From Hypericum androsaemum (Eukaryota; Streptophyta; Magnoliopsida; Malpighiales; Hypericaceae): a stretch of 64,000 bases of DNA. A model generated the notes under the pieces. It was given only the letters and a program-made list of their open reading frames with translations. It was not told the DNA's origin and made no database searches. Positions 33,504 to 45,786 of this stretch are shown here, piece by piece (positions within the stretch are counted from its first letter, which is position 1; each line of letters begins with the position of its first letter). Where the stretch lies: NCBI GenBank assembly GCA_963995505.1, contig OZ023184.1, positions 2,914,001 through 2,978,000 on the forward strand, in the 5' to 3' direction. Position numbers and translations under genes: made by a program.

Positions 33504-34468
33504 GTGATAATTACTATCAGGACCCCAGGGTATAGTCAAATAGACTCTGAGGACCCTGTAGTTTTCCTACTAATTACTGAGCCCCTGTAGTTTGGTTATT
33601 ATTATACATTCCGATCCCTGGCTGATGTCAGCATTTTTTTTCTTCCTTTTTTGTCATAGAAATGACCAAAATGCCCCTCCCACTAAAAAAAATCAAAGTA
33701 CGCGACCGGTGGCGTCGTCGTCGAGACCGCCACATGGATTAAACTCTCGATGAACCACCACCAATTAACGCAAGCATCCGAAGTACTTCGACTCCTCCCC
33801 CTCCTCGAGGTTCAGTGTTTCATTAGACGGTTCAAATGTTGCGTTCGTCTACGGAGATGACTGCCGGGGAGGGACCGCTCGGCCGATGGCGAGCAGGATG
33901 GAGGGGGACGGCGGGGGCGTCGGCGCGGCAGAGTCCCTGCCGGCGACGGCTCGGAAGGAGGAGGAGGCGAATGAGGCGCGGCTGTGGGGTGAGATAGTGG
34001 ACGAGGCAAGGAGGATGAAGGCTTCTACAAGGGGCGTGTTTCTCGACCCAGAGACTGTGAAGTGGTTCGTCTCGTCGGTCAGCGCTCAGATCGAAGCGGA
34101 TGACATGGCGAACCACACCGAGAAAGCCGTCCCATCGGTGATAACGAGCGTGAAGGCGAGGCATATCCTTGACAGCTGGAGGATTCCGACCGTCGAGCTC
34201 GTAGGAGGAGGATATCGGAGGCGGGGAGGACGAACTCGGGCTGCCCGATGGTGTGGTGATGCTGGTACTCGATTGCTGAATTTTTTAAGTGGGAGGGGCA
34301 TTTTGGTCATTTCTATGACAAAAAAAGGAAGAAAAAAATGCTGACATCAGTCGGGGATCGGAATGTATAATAATAACCAAACTACAGGGGCTCAGTAATT
34401 AGTAGGAAAACTACAGGGTCCTCAGAGTCTATTTGACTATACCCTAGGGTTCTGATAGTAATTATCTC
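33504..34468. mobile_element. MULE-type element with a gene-like GC-rich core
   Basis: Terminal inverted repeats of about 190 bp start GTGATAATTACTATCAGGA and end with the inverse. The perfect 9-bp duplication TTTATTATA is at 33495-33503 and 34469-34477. The same terminal family bounds 44845-46029. The interior (about 33700-34260) is GC-rich and partly open to translation, unlike the AT-rich flanks, which suggests captured gene sequence (Pack-MULE). Confidence 0.9.
33886..34344 (+). pseudogene. Gene-like frame inside the MULE, unidentified
   Basis: A 152-codon frame with charged, normal-looking protein sequence in its first part (ARLWGEIVDEARRMKAST, ETVKWFVSSVSAQIEADD, KARHILDSWRIPTVEL). It then runs into the element's terminal repeat, so its C-terminus is transposon-derived. 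I cannot name the family. It is either a captured exon or chance coding in GC-rich DNA. Confidence 0.4.
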
Positions 34469-34484
34469 TTTATTATATTCTATA

Positions 34485-35212
34485 CAGAAAAGTGCACTTT
34501 AGCACGTTATGGTATTACTGATTATCACTTGGGTACGTTGTAACTGGTATAATTTATATAAATTTTTATCACTTAGAGGACCCCAAGTCCGGTCCGGGAT
34601 TTTTTGGGTAAATGGCGTTGTTTTGACGCCTACATGGAGTGTCGCGTGGTAGTGACCCCAGTTAGTCGAGCTGACGTGGCGATGGGTAAATTATAAAATT
34701 AGTACCAAATTTATTTATAATTTTTCAAAAACCATATATAATCTTCTTATATGTGTCAAGCACTTGTGTGATAATCTTTTTTGTTGTGGAGCATCGTATA
34801 TGCGTCAAGCACTTGTACGAGAACTTCAAAGGCATTTTCAAAAGTCACAAAGATCCTCTTTAATCTTCTTAACTTCAGCATGCAAATCAACCAAAGGGTA
34901 TCCAAGTGATAATGTTGATCTCAAATGGTACTAAAGTATATATTTTTAATATTATATAGGATTTTTTAAAAAGTATAAACAAATTTGATAATTTACACAT
35001 CATCACGTTAACATCGACTAATCTGGGTCACTACCACGTGGCACTCCACGTAGGTGTCAAAACGATTTTGTTTGCCCGAAAAATCTCAGACCGTACCTCA
35101 GGTCCTCTAAGTGATTAAAATTGGTATAAGTTGAACATGTTTGAGAGTTTAAAACTACAGAGAACCCAAATGATAATTGATAATACCACATAGTACTAAA
35201 TGTACTTTTCCC
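34485..35212. mobile_element. Second MULE-type element in the same intergenic region
   Basis: Inverted ends AGAAAAGTGCACTTTAGCAC and GTACTAAATGTACTTTTCCC extend for about 200 bp with many differences. The perfect 9-bp duplication TATTCTATA is at 34476-34484 and 35213-35221. Its left duplication overlaps the right duplication of the neighbouring element by two bases, so one landed at the edge of the other. It ends about 105 bp before the CDC25-type start codon. Confidence 0.85.
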
Positions 35213-35316
35213 TATTCTATAAATACTATTTTGAGAAAAAGTAGTTGAAGCCCAGCTGAGTGACTTTAGGTTGAGGTAGACGATATCCAACCACCACCAC
35301 CACCACCACCGGCGCC

Positions 35317-37252
35317 ATGTCTCGTAGCATATCGTACATAACGGCGACCCAGCTCCTCTCCCTCCGGCGCCGCCCCAATATCGCCATCATCGACGTCAGG
35401 TAAAACTCGTCCCCCCCCCCCCCCCCATTCCCTACTTGTTCACGTCCCGAAAGGGGAAAAGAGAAGAAAAAGAGCGAGCTTCCATTATTTTCGTGTTCAT
35501 TTTGTTGTTGGTGTTTGATTTGGAAGATCCAATTTTTTAAGGGACAACGAGAGGAGCTACGATGGGCACATAGCCGGGTCCCTGCACTTCGCCAGCGATG
35601 CGTTCGCCGACAAGATGCCCGATCTTGTCCAACAAGTCAAAGGGAAAGATACCCTCGTTTTCCACTGTGCTCTTAGCCAGGTTTTTAGCCCTTTGCCCGG
35701 TTATGTTTTTGTAAATTCTTTTCGGGTTTCCGTTGGGCATTGGAATTGCCTGATCTGGGTGCCGTTAATCTTGCATGACGTGCGATTCGGGTGTTGATTA
35801 CTGCCACCCAGATGGGCATTAGGTTAAGGATGAAGTATGGAAGTCGAGTGTCGCGCGGGTTTTGGACCCGGATTAAGAATGGAAGGATTTGGTTTGTGGT
35901 ATTGTTGTTCTGTTATTATTGATTCGCTACCCAGGTGCTGCATTTACTAGCTCTGGTCCTTGATTTAGGTGGACCATTGTTGTTCACGAGTATTATGGAA
36001 CTAGCTTGAAGAGAAGTAAGTTTCGGATACTGTAGATTGCCTAGTCTCTTGGAGAAAAATGCCTAAACACCATAGGCATTAGGTTAAAGACGATGTACAG
36101 AAGACGGGCAAAATGCCTAACCAATGGCTTCTCGTTTTGGCTACTTTTGGGTTGGTGGAGAGAGGGGGGGAGTTGAGAGGTGATTTACTGTCACTTTAGG
36201 TTGACTACTGCTACGCAGATGAGCATTAGGTTAAGGACGATGTACAGAAGTTGGGTTTTGGTCGGGACAAAGAATGGAGGGTTTTGGTCTTTGGTATTGT
36301 TGTTCAGTTATGATAGATTCGGTACGCAGTTGCTGCATTTACTAGCTCTGTTCCTTGATTAGGGAAATAGCTTGTAGAGAAGTTTTGGATACTGTGGATT
36401 GCCTTGTCGATCGTTGAACTAAAATGATATTATCCTTGCTTATAACCAATGGCTTGTACTGTAGAATCTAAAGACTTCCATTTTGTCTGAGATATTCGAG
36501 ACGGGCAAAATGCCTAAAGACCATAGGTGTCTCAACGAACTGCATGTAGAACCTGATTTTCCATGTTGTATTAGTCAAGCTGGAATTTTTTTAGGAAGTT
36601 GGAAAGTTTTCCTATGTTGCTGTTCCTTCCGAACAATGAATTGTTCGTATGGTTCGAACCAACAGTTTGCCATTTCACCCCTGACTCCAGAAATGGAAGT
36701 TTTTTAAATTATAGTCTGTTGAATCTCATGTCTCTGCACCTACATTGTCTGTTACTCATCCGCATGTTGTTACAAAAATCCTTTTATCTTACTGTAGTAG
36801 TGATAGTTACATGTGAAGATGTTGACGCTGACATAAGCAAATCACCCAAGCAATTTGCTGGATGCCGCAAGATACTGAGATGCTGTCTCCCAAGTAAAGC
36901 ATCTAGAACGGAATCCGGTTCTATAGTCATTTTGAATCTGATGTATGGTTTTGCTGGTTCACGGAGTCTTTACATGGTTAATCTTCCAAATTTACTCTTG
37001 ATGGCAGGTTACTTGATCAGTGCTTTCGATTGTAACCTCCACAGCTTCATGTTATGAAGGAATCGATTGTCTTGTCTGCAGGTGCGCGGCCCAACTTGTG
37101 CCCGAAGACTTGCACATTATCTGGACGAGACCAAAGAAGAATCTGAAATAAAAAACATCATGGTTTTAGAACGAGGCTACAACGGCTGGGAAGCCGCTGG
37201 TAGACCGACTTGTCGCTGCACCGAGATCCCATGCAAGGGCGAGACTGCGTAG
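35317..37252 (+). CDS. CDC25: CDC25/ACR2-type rhodanese-fold arsenate reductase-phosphatase
   Basis: Three exons: 35317-35399, 35542-35680 and 37082-37252, all GT-AG and in phase, 130 residues. The rhodanese fold carries [21 protein letters not shown] and the catalytic loop HCALSQVR (HC-X5-R, spanning the exon 2/3 junction). After it come GPTCARRL and a cysteine-rich tail [10 protein letters not shown]. This matches the small plant CDC25-like proteins (Arabidopsis CDC25, also called ACR2), reported to reduce arsenate and to have tyrosine phosphatase activity, with a C-terminal zinc-binding loop. The last cysteine that I recall in the Arabidopsis tail is absent here (GETA end). It is transcribed away from the RFWD3-type gene. 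Intron 1 has a run of 16 C just after the donor. Confidence 0.93.
35790..36365 (+). repeat. Intronic duplication in the CDC25-type gene
   Basis: Two related blocks of about 170 bp lie in intron 2 (about 35795-35970 and 36200-36362). Both contain GCATTAGGTTAAGGA, a TGGTATTGTTGTTC stretch and CTGCATTTACTAGCTCTG. A third fragment (GGCATTAGGTTAAAGACGA) is near 36075. The pattern is a local tandem duplication that has since diverged. Confidence 0.75.
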
Positions 37253-37429
37253 CGTGCTAATCGGGAACTCGATCCCCCAAGGAGAAAGAAGATTTGGAGT
37301 GGATCATCAATTGGCCTGTATAAAGATGCTATTTGCACCACACCAGGATTTGAAATATTAATTGAATGGAATTTTAAGTCTATAACCATTAAAAAGTGTG
37401 TGGGGCCCCAAGTAAATGTACTAAAACTG

Positions 37430-37650
37430 AAAGGATAAATTAACTACAGGTCGTTGATCTATGTCATAATTATGGTTAAGATCTCTACTATTCAAAAAAA
37501 AAATTTGTCATCACAGTTCTTTGTAAAAAAATTGGTCTCCGATCTTTGACTTACGTCAGCAATCTTTTTTTCAATTTTTTTATCGTGGAAATGACCTGAT
37601 GGGTAATTTGTGATGAAACAACTAACAGGGACCTTTCCACCCGAAAAAAA
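37430..37650. other. Possible MULE terminal-repeat remnant
   Basis: AACTACAGG ... GTCTCCGATCTTTGACTTAC ... GTCAGCAATC and TCGTGGAAATGACC follow the same word order as the MULE ends at 33504 and 44845. Only one arm is seen and there is no target duplication. It lies between the CDC25-type and UPF0729 genes. Confidence 0.35.
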
Positions 37651-37857
37651 AACTAACAGGGACCAAACTGTCGTCCGCAATTGAATATTCGGGGCACGTC
37701 AGACGACCGGTACAAGAAGAATACCAGCTCTCCTCCAAAACGACGTCGTGATTTTGTTTTTTGGGATTTTGTTGATCATTAACGCTTCGCACTGTCCCGA
37801 TACTTTTTCTTCCCGAAGCAAACAGCAACCACCGAAAGAAGAAGAAGAAGAAAAACG

Positions 37858-39105
37858 ATGGTAATTATTTTTTTTTGTAAAAGGAAAAAAAACCCTACTT
37901 CCTTCAAAAAGATTCGATCTTTGTAATTAATTGATGGGTTTTCTTCTTGGGTGTAGGTTTGTGTAGCTTGTTTGTTGCCGCTCTTCCTCGTCCCGATCGT
38001 CAACCTACTGCCCCTCCTCTTCGATTACATCTTGGTAAACGAATTTTTTTATTCTTTTCTAGGCTGTTATCCTAATAATAATAATAATAATAATTTCTTG
38101 TTTTGTCTCTGAATTGGATCGGTGGATGTGGGATTTTGGTGTGTTTGTAGGGGAAAGTCTATGGCTTGCTTGGGTGGGAGTACAGGAAACCGGAGAGGGC
38201 TCCCCCGGCTTGCCCTATCAAGCCACGCGCCAACCCGAACGCCACTTCCCCAGCAACCAAGCATCTTGATGTGAGTGTTTTTGCTGTCATCTAGCGTAGG
38301 GCGGGTTGGCTTCGTAGGATTTTAGTCGTATTTGTTTGCATTGGAATGGTTGTGGTAGTCTCTATCTAGGTCAAGCTGGGTTATGAATTGTGATTCAGGT
38401 GCTGATTATATGGTCTGTGCTTTGGGTTCTGGATGAGCGAGAGGGATTATCCTATTCCTGATGATGCACTTTTAGTGTGTAAATGGAGAACTGGGTTTAG
38501 GGAGAAAATGGTGCTGATGTGGGCCTAATATTCGGAACTCAAACTGAATTACTTACTGCATATGATAGGAAGATTTGAGAGATTATTTGTCATTATTGGT
38601 TGCTCTATTTCCTGTGCTCTGGGGATTTCTCAATTTCTGCTGGCTTCGGGTTCATATTTCGTCCAGTTCCCACAATCCTTTAGCTAGATTCATGCTGTCT
38701 CGAGTCATCTCCAGCAGATGAGTTAGTTTGAGGGAGGATTCTCTTAAGTTGTCAGGTCGTCCAACAATTTACTCGAGTCAGCTGTTGGATATGATATGTA
38801 ACTGGGATGTGCTAATCTAACAGAGAAATTAAGGATCTAATGTAAAAAGAATTAGGACAGCAAATAAGCTTGTACCAGCCACATTCTCGTTGTTCATACT
38901 TTCTGATTTCGCTAAGGTGTTGTTAAGGGTTTCTTGCGGCCAGAATTGCTTTTTTGCTCTGTTTCCATTGCCTTCAATGGCTTCATGGAGCTTTCGTTGT
39001 TAATAAAAGTAATTCTCCTGAATTTGACAGGATCAAGCAGAACCTGAATCTGAGCGGTTAGTTCCTCCTGTGAAACCCATAGCAGTGGAAGACAAGCAAG
39101 AGTGA
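37858..39105 (+). CDS. UPF0729 family small protein (C18orf32-like)
   Basis: Four coding exons: 37858-37860, 37957-38034, 38151-38270 and 39031-39105, giving 91 residues. The first coding exon is only the ATG; the intron begins at the next base (ATG then GTAATT). The protein starts [20 protein letters not shown], a hydrophobic N-terminal anchor, followed by [20 protein letters not shown] and a Pro/Glu-rich tail ending VEDKQE. The MVC start with a hydrophobic segment is the UPF0729 signature. The human relative (C18orf32) is reported at the endoplasmic reticulum and lipid droplets. The plant function is not known to me. It is intact and on the same strand as the CDC25-type gene, about 600 bp downstream, with its own 5' UTR. 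Confidence 0.85.
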
Positions 39106-40062
39106 GGTTGGCTTGCCTTCTTCCGACAGTCTGATTTACTTTTAGCTCTGTGGACACTAATGCGAGTTTTCGCGTGATATAATCGTGCTAAACCATTGTC
39201 GGCTTCGTTGTATCTATGTCATGTCATCGCCAGCAGTTTGTGGCATTTGCGAATCTGTTTCAAAGAATATACATCTCCTCCTGCAATTTGATCCTTACAT
39301 GTACTGAGTGACGGTGATTTCTTCCCAAGGATATGTTACAACGTTCTTCTGATTAAATTTTGCCTGTGTCACACTCACCGAAAACGACGACAGAAGATCT
39401 AGCTTTAATTTGGATCATCGATTCATTGTCTGCAAGCATGTAGTAATCTATTTCCTACTGCAGTCAAAACTTGCATGTCAGAAAGACCCGAGGGATAAAA
39501 ACATCACGGTTAGGTCTCTATGATGCTTGATGTTACTCTTGAGAATTCTAGAGGTGAGGCAGCCAGTGAAGTAAGTGCCCATTTGGTACCTTAACCGTTT
39601 CTAACATCATAGAAGATTGCGTGTTTCTAACAACCGATGAGAGCGTTGTTCTAGCTTAATTATGAGGTCTCGAGTTTGACTCTTGAAAATGCAGCAATGT
39701 TAAGTGTTAAATGCTTGTTGGGAGAATGTTTCAATTGTTTTCTCTTCTGATCCCTATCAACTATTGGTTGGGGTCTAACTAACTATTTGAGAAATTTAAT
39801 CAAGAACAAATATTGTAACATTCATGGCTTTGAAAGTTGCCATCATTAGCAAAGAACTGCAAACTGGTTTTTTATATGAAATTGTAGATCTCCTGTGACT
39901 ATAATTGAATGGAATTTTCTCCTATCTTAAGAAACAGTGCTTATTTTTTTGTTGGTTTATATCACATGGTATCCGAACATTTATTGACTAATTCAGGTTC
40001 TTTAGATCTCAAAATTTTCCCAACAAGCTTTGAACAGTTAACATTGTTGTGTTTTCAAGAAT
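39106..40062. other. Intergenic, no gene seen
   Basis: Includes the 3' UTR of the UPF0729 gene. A GAGGTCTCGAGTTTGAC stretch near 39664 is the inverse of GTCTCGAGTTCGA-type sequence at 40063-40204, hinting at a decayed inverted-repeat element. Confidence 0.45.
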
Positions 40063-40204
40063 CGAACTCGAGACCTCAGTTAAACTAGAACGATCTCATG
40101 GTTGATATAAATGTTTGTAAGTAATAAAGTGTCGAACTCGAGACTTCAGTTAAATTAGAACAACAATCTCATGGTTGATATAAATGTTTGCAAGTAATAA
40201 AGTG
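40063..40204 (+). repeat. Tandem duplication of a ~70-bp unit
   Basis: TCGAACTCGAGAC(C/T)TCAG ... CTCATGGTTGATATAAATG ... AAGTAATAAAGTG occurs twice in a row with a few differences. No gene is involved. Confidence 0.8.
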
Positions 40205-40385
40205 AACATTACCTCTAGGCCAAAGCCCAACCAATATCATGTGTGTATGGGCTATTTCTTTGGGATTTGACAAGTCAACTTCTGTTCAGCGACAGCAACT
40301 TGGTACCCTTTCTACCCAAAAAAAAGCAACTTGGTACCCACGCATTTGGACTGAGCATTTAGCTTGAGACTTTTTTTACTTGCCA

Positions 40386-40726
40386 AATTTCAAGTATTGT
40401 GGATTTGGTGTCTACGTGGTTCGGCCAAAAAAGTCAGATTTTGGACCAAGATCCGACTTTTTTGTCGGCCAAACCAAGATCTGACTTTTTTAGTCGAATC
40501 AAACATCTGACTTAAAAAGTCGGATCTTGGAAAAATCTGACTTAAAAAGTCGGATGTTGGTAAATTAGACAAAATTCACTTTTCGATAAATATTAAGTCG
40601 GATGTTTGATTCGACTAAAAAAATTCGGATCTTGGTTCGACCAAAAAAGTCGGATCTTGGTCCAAAATCTAACTTTTTTGGCGGTCCGTCCCACGTGGAC
40701 ACCAAATCTACAATACTTGAAATTCG
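40386..40726. mobile_element. Foldback/MITE-like inverted repeat
   Basis: AATTTCAAGTATTGTGGATT plus GGTGTCTACGTGG on the left is inverted on the right as CCACGTGGACACC plus AAATCTACAATACTTGAAATT. The centre holds repeated AAGTCGGATCTTGG motifs in both orientations. ATTTAGCTTGAGACTT about 25 bp to the left and ATTTAGGTTGAGACTT about 60 bp to the right could be an older target duplication, so the edges are uncertain. Confidence 0.65.
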
Positions 40727-41976
40727 AATACTATTTTGACAAAAAATTGGAAATAGTAACACCAAAGATACTTTTTATCCCCAAATATTTAGGTTGAGAC
40801 TTGTTGCTTACAAGTCAACAACAAGCATCTTTTCTCTTTAAATAACAGAACAGGTCCGTGTTCCATTGGAAAATCATCTCGTGGAATACAACACATACCA
40901 CTAACCTAGTATATGGTGAAGCACCTTACGCAACCATAACTTGAAATTATTTGCAAAATAATACCGAGTTAAAGTCAATTTTTCTGTTTTGCGCGTTGAC
41001 AACCACTAACTTGTGATTTCGAAAAATAGCAGTTGAGTGATAATCAAATAACACTCACTAATTTCAATTACCGACACACGGGCAGTAAAAGATGCCAAAC
41101 TATGTAGGAAAATTGGAAAGGCTAATCAATCAGTAGGTAGGAGCGCAAAGAAGTATTCATGACCTCTTCTTTTAATCTTGGTTTGGCCGTTTTGTTTGGT
41201 GGTTTGGTTTCATGATTGGGTTGGTTTAACAAAATGCTTGACCTTGGCCTAGCTACTTTAAGTGTCTCTCTGCCAATTGGTCAGTCAAATGAGCGTGCTG
41301 AGGATGGTTCGATGAACTTGCTTGGAAGTTGATATTGAATGGCAGCATATTCTAATTCGGTTTAAAACTTTAAATTTGAATCGGTTTGTTCACTAAGTAT
41401 CCAAATATAATTAGTTTCGACGAAGATGAATAGACCTTGCGCAATTCAGTGTACCTACCCTTGGTTTTACTTCTACGGCAAAAAGTGGTAATCTGTTGAT
41501 GTAACTCTGAAATTTTTTATAGGTAAATATTCTTTATTAATAATAATTAATTGTATTATTTATAAACTACGAGTGTAGATGTAAATCTGTCAATTACTTG
41601 CTTCACTACGAAGCAAGCCAATTTTTTTGTTCTTCTTGGCATTAAAAAACTTAAGATCCTTCTTACTTCTTAGCCATTTCCCCCTCTCATTTCCTATTGC
41701 CTTTTTAGTTTCTACTGCTTTTCCTAGCCAGCTCTCAGGCCGTAAATTATTAACTTTTTTTTTAAATGTTAACACCTAATGGACCGACTAATTCATATTT
41801 AAATTAGGTGAGATTTTGTTCTCCTAACAAGTATTTTAACACTAATACATTTTCAAAGACCCAAACTCGAAATATCTTAGTTAACTTATATTAATTCCAT
41901 CTCCGGTTCATATATTAATCCCCACCTTTGCCACCGGACAACACAACCGGCCATTAAAATAATTCTCCAAGTTGCT
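40727..41976. other. Intergenic, no gene seen
   Basis: AT-rich DNA. Short frames such as minus 41590-41775 show no domain. Confidence 0.5.
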
Positions 41977-41985
41977 ATATAAAAG

Positions 41986-42166
41986 GGGTTGGATTCAGTG
42001 GGGACAAGACTTATCCCCACTGAAATGGATTAAGGTTTTGGACTTCTAGACACGGTTTTTGATGACTATCAGATCTGTAGACACTATTTTTAATGAAATC
42101 TGATGGTTCAAATGAAATCCCCTCTGTAGGGACAACTTTTATGTTGTCCCCATTCAATCCAAAACC
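41986..42166. mobile_element. 181-bp MULE-type MITE
   Basis: Inverted ends GGGTTGGATTCAGTGGGGAC and GTCCCCATTCAATCCAAAACC. The perfect 9-bp duplication ATATAAAAG is at 41977-41985 and 42167-42175. The interior is non-coding. Confidence 0.85.
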
Positions 42167-42175
42167 ATATAAAAG

Positions 42176-44835
42176 TCCCATAAAAGGCACTAATTTATGA
42201 TTTAATCTAGGAGTTTAGCTGTAGCTGATGGGATTAGTGCTTTAATTTATTAGGGATAGTACAGTACAGGTCATCGCTTTATAGGTCCTTCCTTTGAATT
42301 TGATATTTCTATCCAGTGTCGATCCACTTTTTTAATTCCAATTACCAAGTCAGGATCCAATCTGGTTTTGGAGGCCTATATAGTCTAATTTATATTTTTC
42401 TATAATTAATGTTTTTGTGTTTCTCCTAAGTGGAAAACCACTGAAAAGTTTCTTGGTACCTCTTGGATTTTTTAGACTTGTCCACGTGTAAAGTTAGGGT
42501 TTGCTAGGTGGGCCACTGATTAGATTATCCACACCAGCAATCCATCCAATCCAGTTCACGGAATAAATTATTAATTTTTCTCTCTTCCATACCCAATTCA
42601 TATCCAATCCAATCCACTTACATATTTTCTACCCACATCAGCAACCCAGTTCACAAAATAAATAATTAATTTCTCTCTCATCCACATATTATCTACTCTG
42701 ATTTGTTTAGATTAAAATTATATATTACGAAAATAATTATATTTTCAATAACACGATTAAATATTGTAATTAAGTCATAAAATTACAAAAACAAAAATTG
42801 GAATACTAAATTATATAAAAATAATTTATAAATTGTGATTATGTAGTGAAAGAAGAGAGAATTTTAGATGGTATATAAAAATATGTTAACATTTTACTCT
42901 ATTTATAGAGATACAAAATTAAATTATTTTTTAAATTTATTGTTAAAATAAGCTAACCACAAAAATCTTATCCGAATAAATCTATTTTTACAAATAATAT
43001 TATGCCAAGTGGAAATAATTAGATAGTTAGATAATTTAAAAAAAACCAGCCAATCCGCTCGGGAGCAGGATTGGCTGGACAATCCGCTCAGCCGAGCGAA
43101 AATCAATAGCCACCTTTTTTTAAAAAAAATTGATTAAATATTGGGCCGAGCGCTCGGCTCGGCCCCTGATGTACATGGTCTTAAAAGCCAAAAGATCCGG
43201 CTAAGGGCAACTTCAATTAAACAGCAATTTCCTTTTTGTTTTAATTTTTTGAAAGCGTAAACAGCATTTTCTAGGGAAATAAATGTTTCGACATGTTGAA
43301 AATTTTTCCCGCTTAAATAAAACTATTTAGATAAACTAATTGAGGAAACTTAGATTATGTGAAAATCAAATCGGTAAAAAAATTATTCTATTTTAATCAG
43401 ATTTCGAATTCGAATTCTTAATAGTGTGAAGTATTAAGAGAGAATTTTGTCGATTTAAAGATTCTATCTGACTCAGGATGTAGTATAAAAAAAACTAATA
43501 TTATATGTCGTTACATTGAACAGTGTTATAATGACCTTTTTAGGTACAGTTTCTACAATAGTAAATATGGTTTTCAAAAAAGGACAATAGTAAATATCAT
43601 TTTAAATCGAAAAATAACATAAATATGTGTAAAAAATATTGAATAAGGATCAGAACTCCTTAGAATTTCTTGATGTGGTCATAGACGTAGACAAACGAAA
43701 TATTTATCTTTAGAAAATACTTCATTCGAAATGGAATAAATTTGTCAATAGCAAACATGCAATTCGACATATATGAATATAAGAATGTCCATCCGTAGAA
43801 ATATAAAAAATAGAAAACAAAGAGAAAAGATGAGAGACTCTCCTTATGATTTTCAGTTAAATCAGCATTAATTTTCAGCCGTAAATTCACAAAAAAAATT
43901 AGTGAACCAAAAACCATTTTCATTACAGAATTAAACCGTGGTTAAGGCTACCATCGACCTTGTAGATATTTTTTCCAACGTTGGACTTTGTAGATTAGAA
44001 TGGTTGTCTTTAACTAATTGAATAAATATAATATGAATATGAATGGACGAACATCCTAGAATAAAAGAATATTCCCCTAAAAAAAGAATCAAAGAATATA
44101 GGAAGAAGGGCCCTCAATAATCCAATTATTTAATTGGAAGGACCCACCAATAATTCAGTGTGAACGCGCATATGGAATCCATTGGTTCCTTCTCCCTATC
44201 CACCAAATTTCACTGCCTGCCCAAAGGGTAGGCCGTTGCGTCACGCTCTAGCGTCACAGATGACTCTTGGTTGTTGCGTTGGAAAGCAACCCAAACCCAA
44301 TCAGAATCCTTGTGATTCCTCGGTTATTCTACCGATTTCCTATTCGAATTATTAAAAATTAACTTATTGTTATCACTATTAATTTTTTTTATTTAATTTG
44401 AATATATATTAATCGAATTTAATAAGTATACGAAATCACGCGGTAGTATAAAAAACCTCAATACAGTGGTGGAGACCAGCCGGCAAGCAACCATTAATAT
44501 GTAGTGGGTTGGGAATTTAGTACTGCCTTGTGGGATTGCCTAAACATCAAAAGATTCAAGACACTTGCGGGGGCCGGGGAGAGGTACATAATTTGCTGTA
44601 AGTTAAAAAATAGAAGAGGGGCCGCCTCTCTCACTCTACTAGGAATTATATATCGGGTTTTTTCGGGGTAATTTTTTTTAACTAAATTATTAAAATGGGT
44701 ACATAAACTAACAAAATTTTCGAAATGTATAGTTTTTTAAAAAACAAATTAAAAAAAGTGTGCAACGTAGGCACCTAGGTGCTACTCTTTTTAAAAAAGT
44801 TCAAAAAAAATTCAGTTGCTCTATTGACTTTTTAA
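42176..44835. other. Intergenic, AT-rich, no gene seen
   Basis: A possible decayed MITE lies around 42530-43185, with CCAATCCAATCC motifs on the left and CCGAGCGCTCGGCTCGG near the right, but I could not fix its ends. The remainder holds no recognisable coding or RNA gene. Confidence 0.45.
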
Positions 44836-45269
44836 AAAAGTTTGGAGATAATTACTCTCAGGACCCCAGGGTATAGTCAAACAGACTCTGAGGACCCTGT
44901 AGTTTCCCTACTAATTTCCAAGCCCCTGTAGTTTGGTTTTTATTATACTCTCCGGTCCCCCGCTGACGTCATCGATTTTTTTAATATTTTTCATACTGAA
45001 ATGACTATTATACCCCTAGAGTTGTCTCCTACCTCCCCTCCGGTGAACCTTCCATCTTCTCCGGCGACCCTCCGTCTTCTCCGGCGACATCTCCGACGAC
45101 ATCTCCGACGACCTTAATTACTCCCATGAGAAAATATCAAACACAAAAGAGAACCTAGAACTAGAAAAGGCCAAATGGATTGTTTAACTACATTGTTGGT
45201 TATTTACAAGAATAAAGACGAAATACATGAACGAACTTAAGAGCATATAAAGTTGAAACAATGGAACTA

Positions 45270-45747
45270 ACCCAGATCAGATCCATTCCACTGGATATTG
45301 TCGAATTCCAGGTCGTCATCGTCCTCGTTTTTGGTGGGAGCCTTGATTTGATTATAAGGAAAATACCCCAATTAATTACCATCTTCATAAAAAAAAATAC
45401 AAAAATACTGTACTGTGCACCCATGAGCGACTGGGTAAAGAAAGGGACTTTCTCCAATTAAAATACCACAGTGGAAATAAAATTGATCCGCATTGTCCCA
45501 ATTTAGGACCACTAATTTTACAATTAAGCTTAGTATTATAAATTAACTTTAAATAATAAAGTAAAAAGATAAATAAAAAAAGAAAATAGTAAGGTGAAAT
45601 TTACCAGCCAATGCCAGCCACCGAGACCCACAGCCTTCTTAACGACGCCCTGGAGGCTGACAAGTACGGACTTGGTCTGATTGTTTCCGATGACCACCAC
45701 TTTGGTGTGACGTGGTAGTATGGACAGCTCCTCCTTGCCGCCGCCGC

Positions 45748-45786
<39 letters not shown>

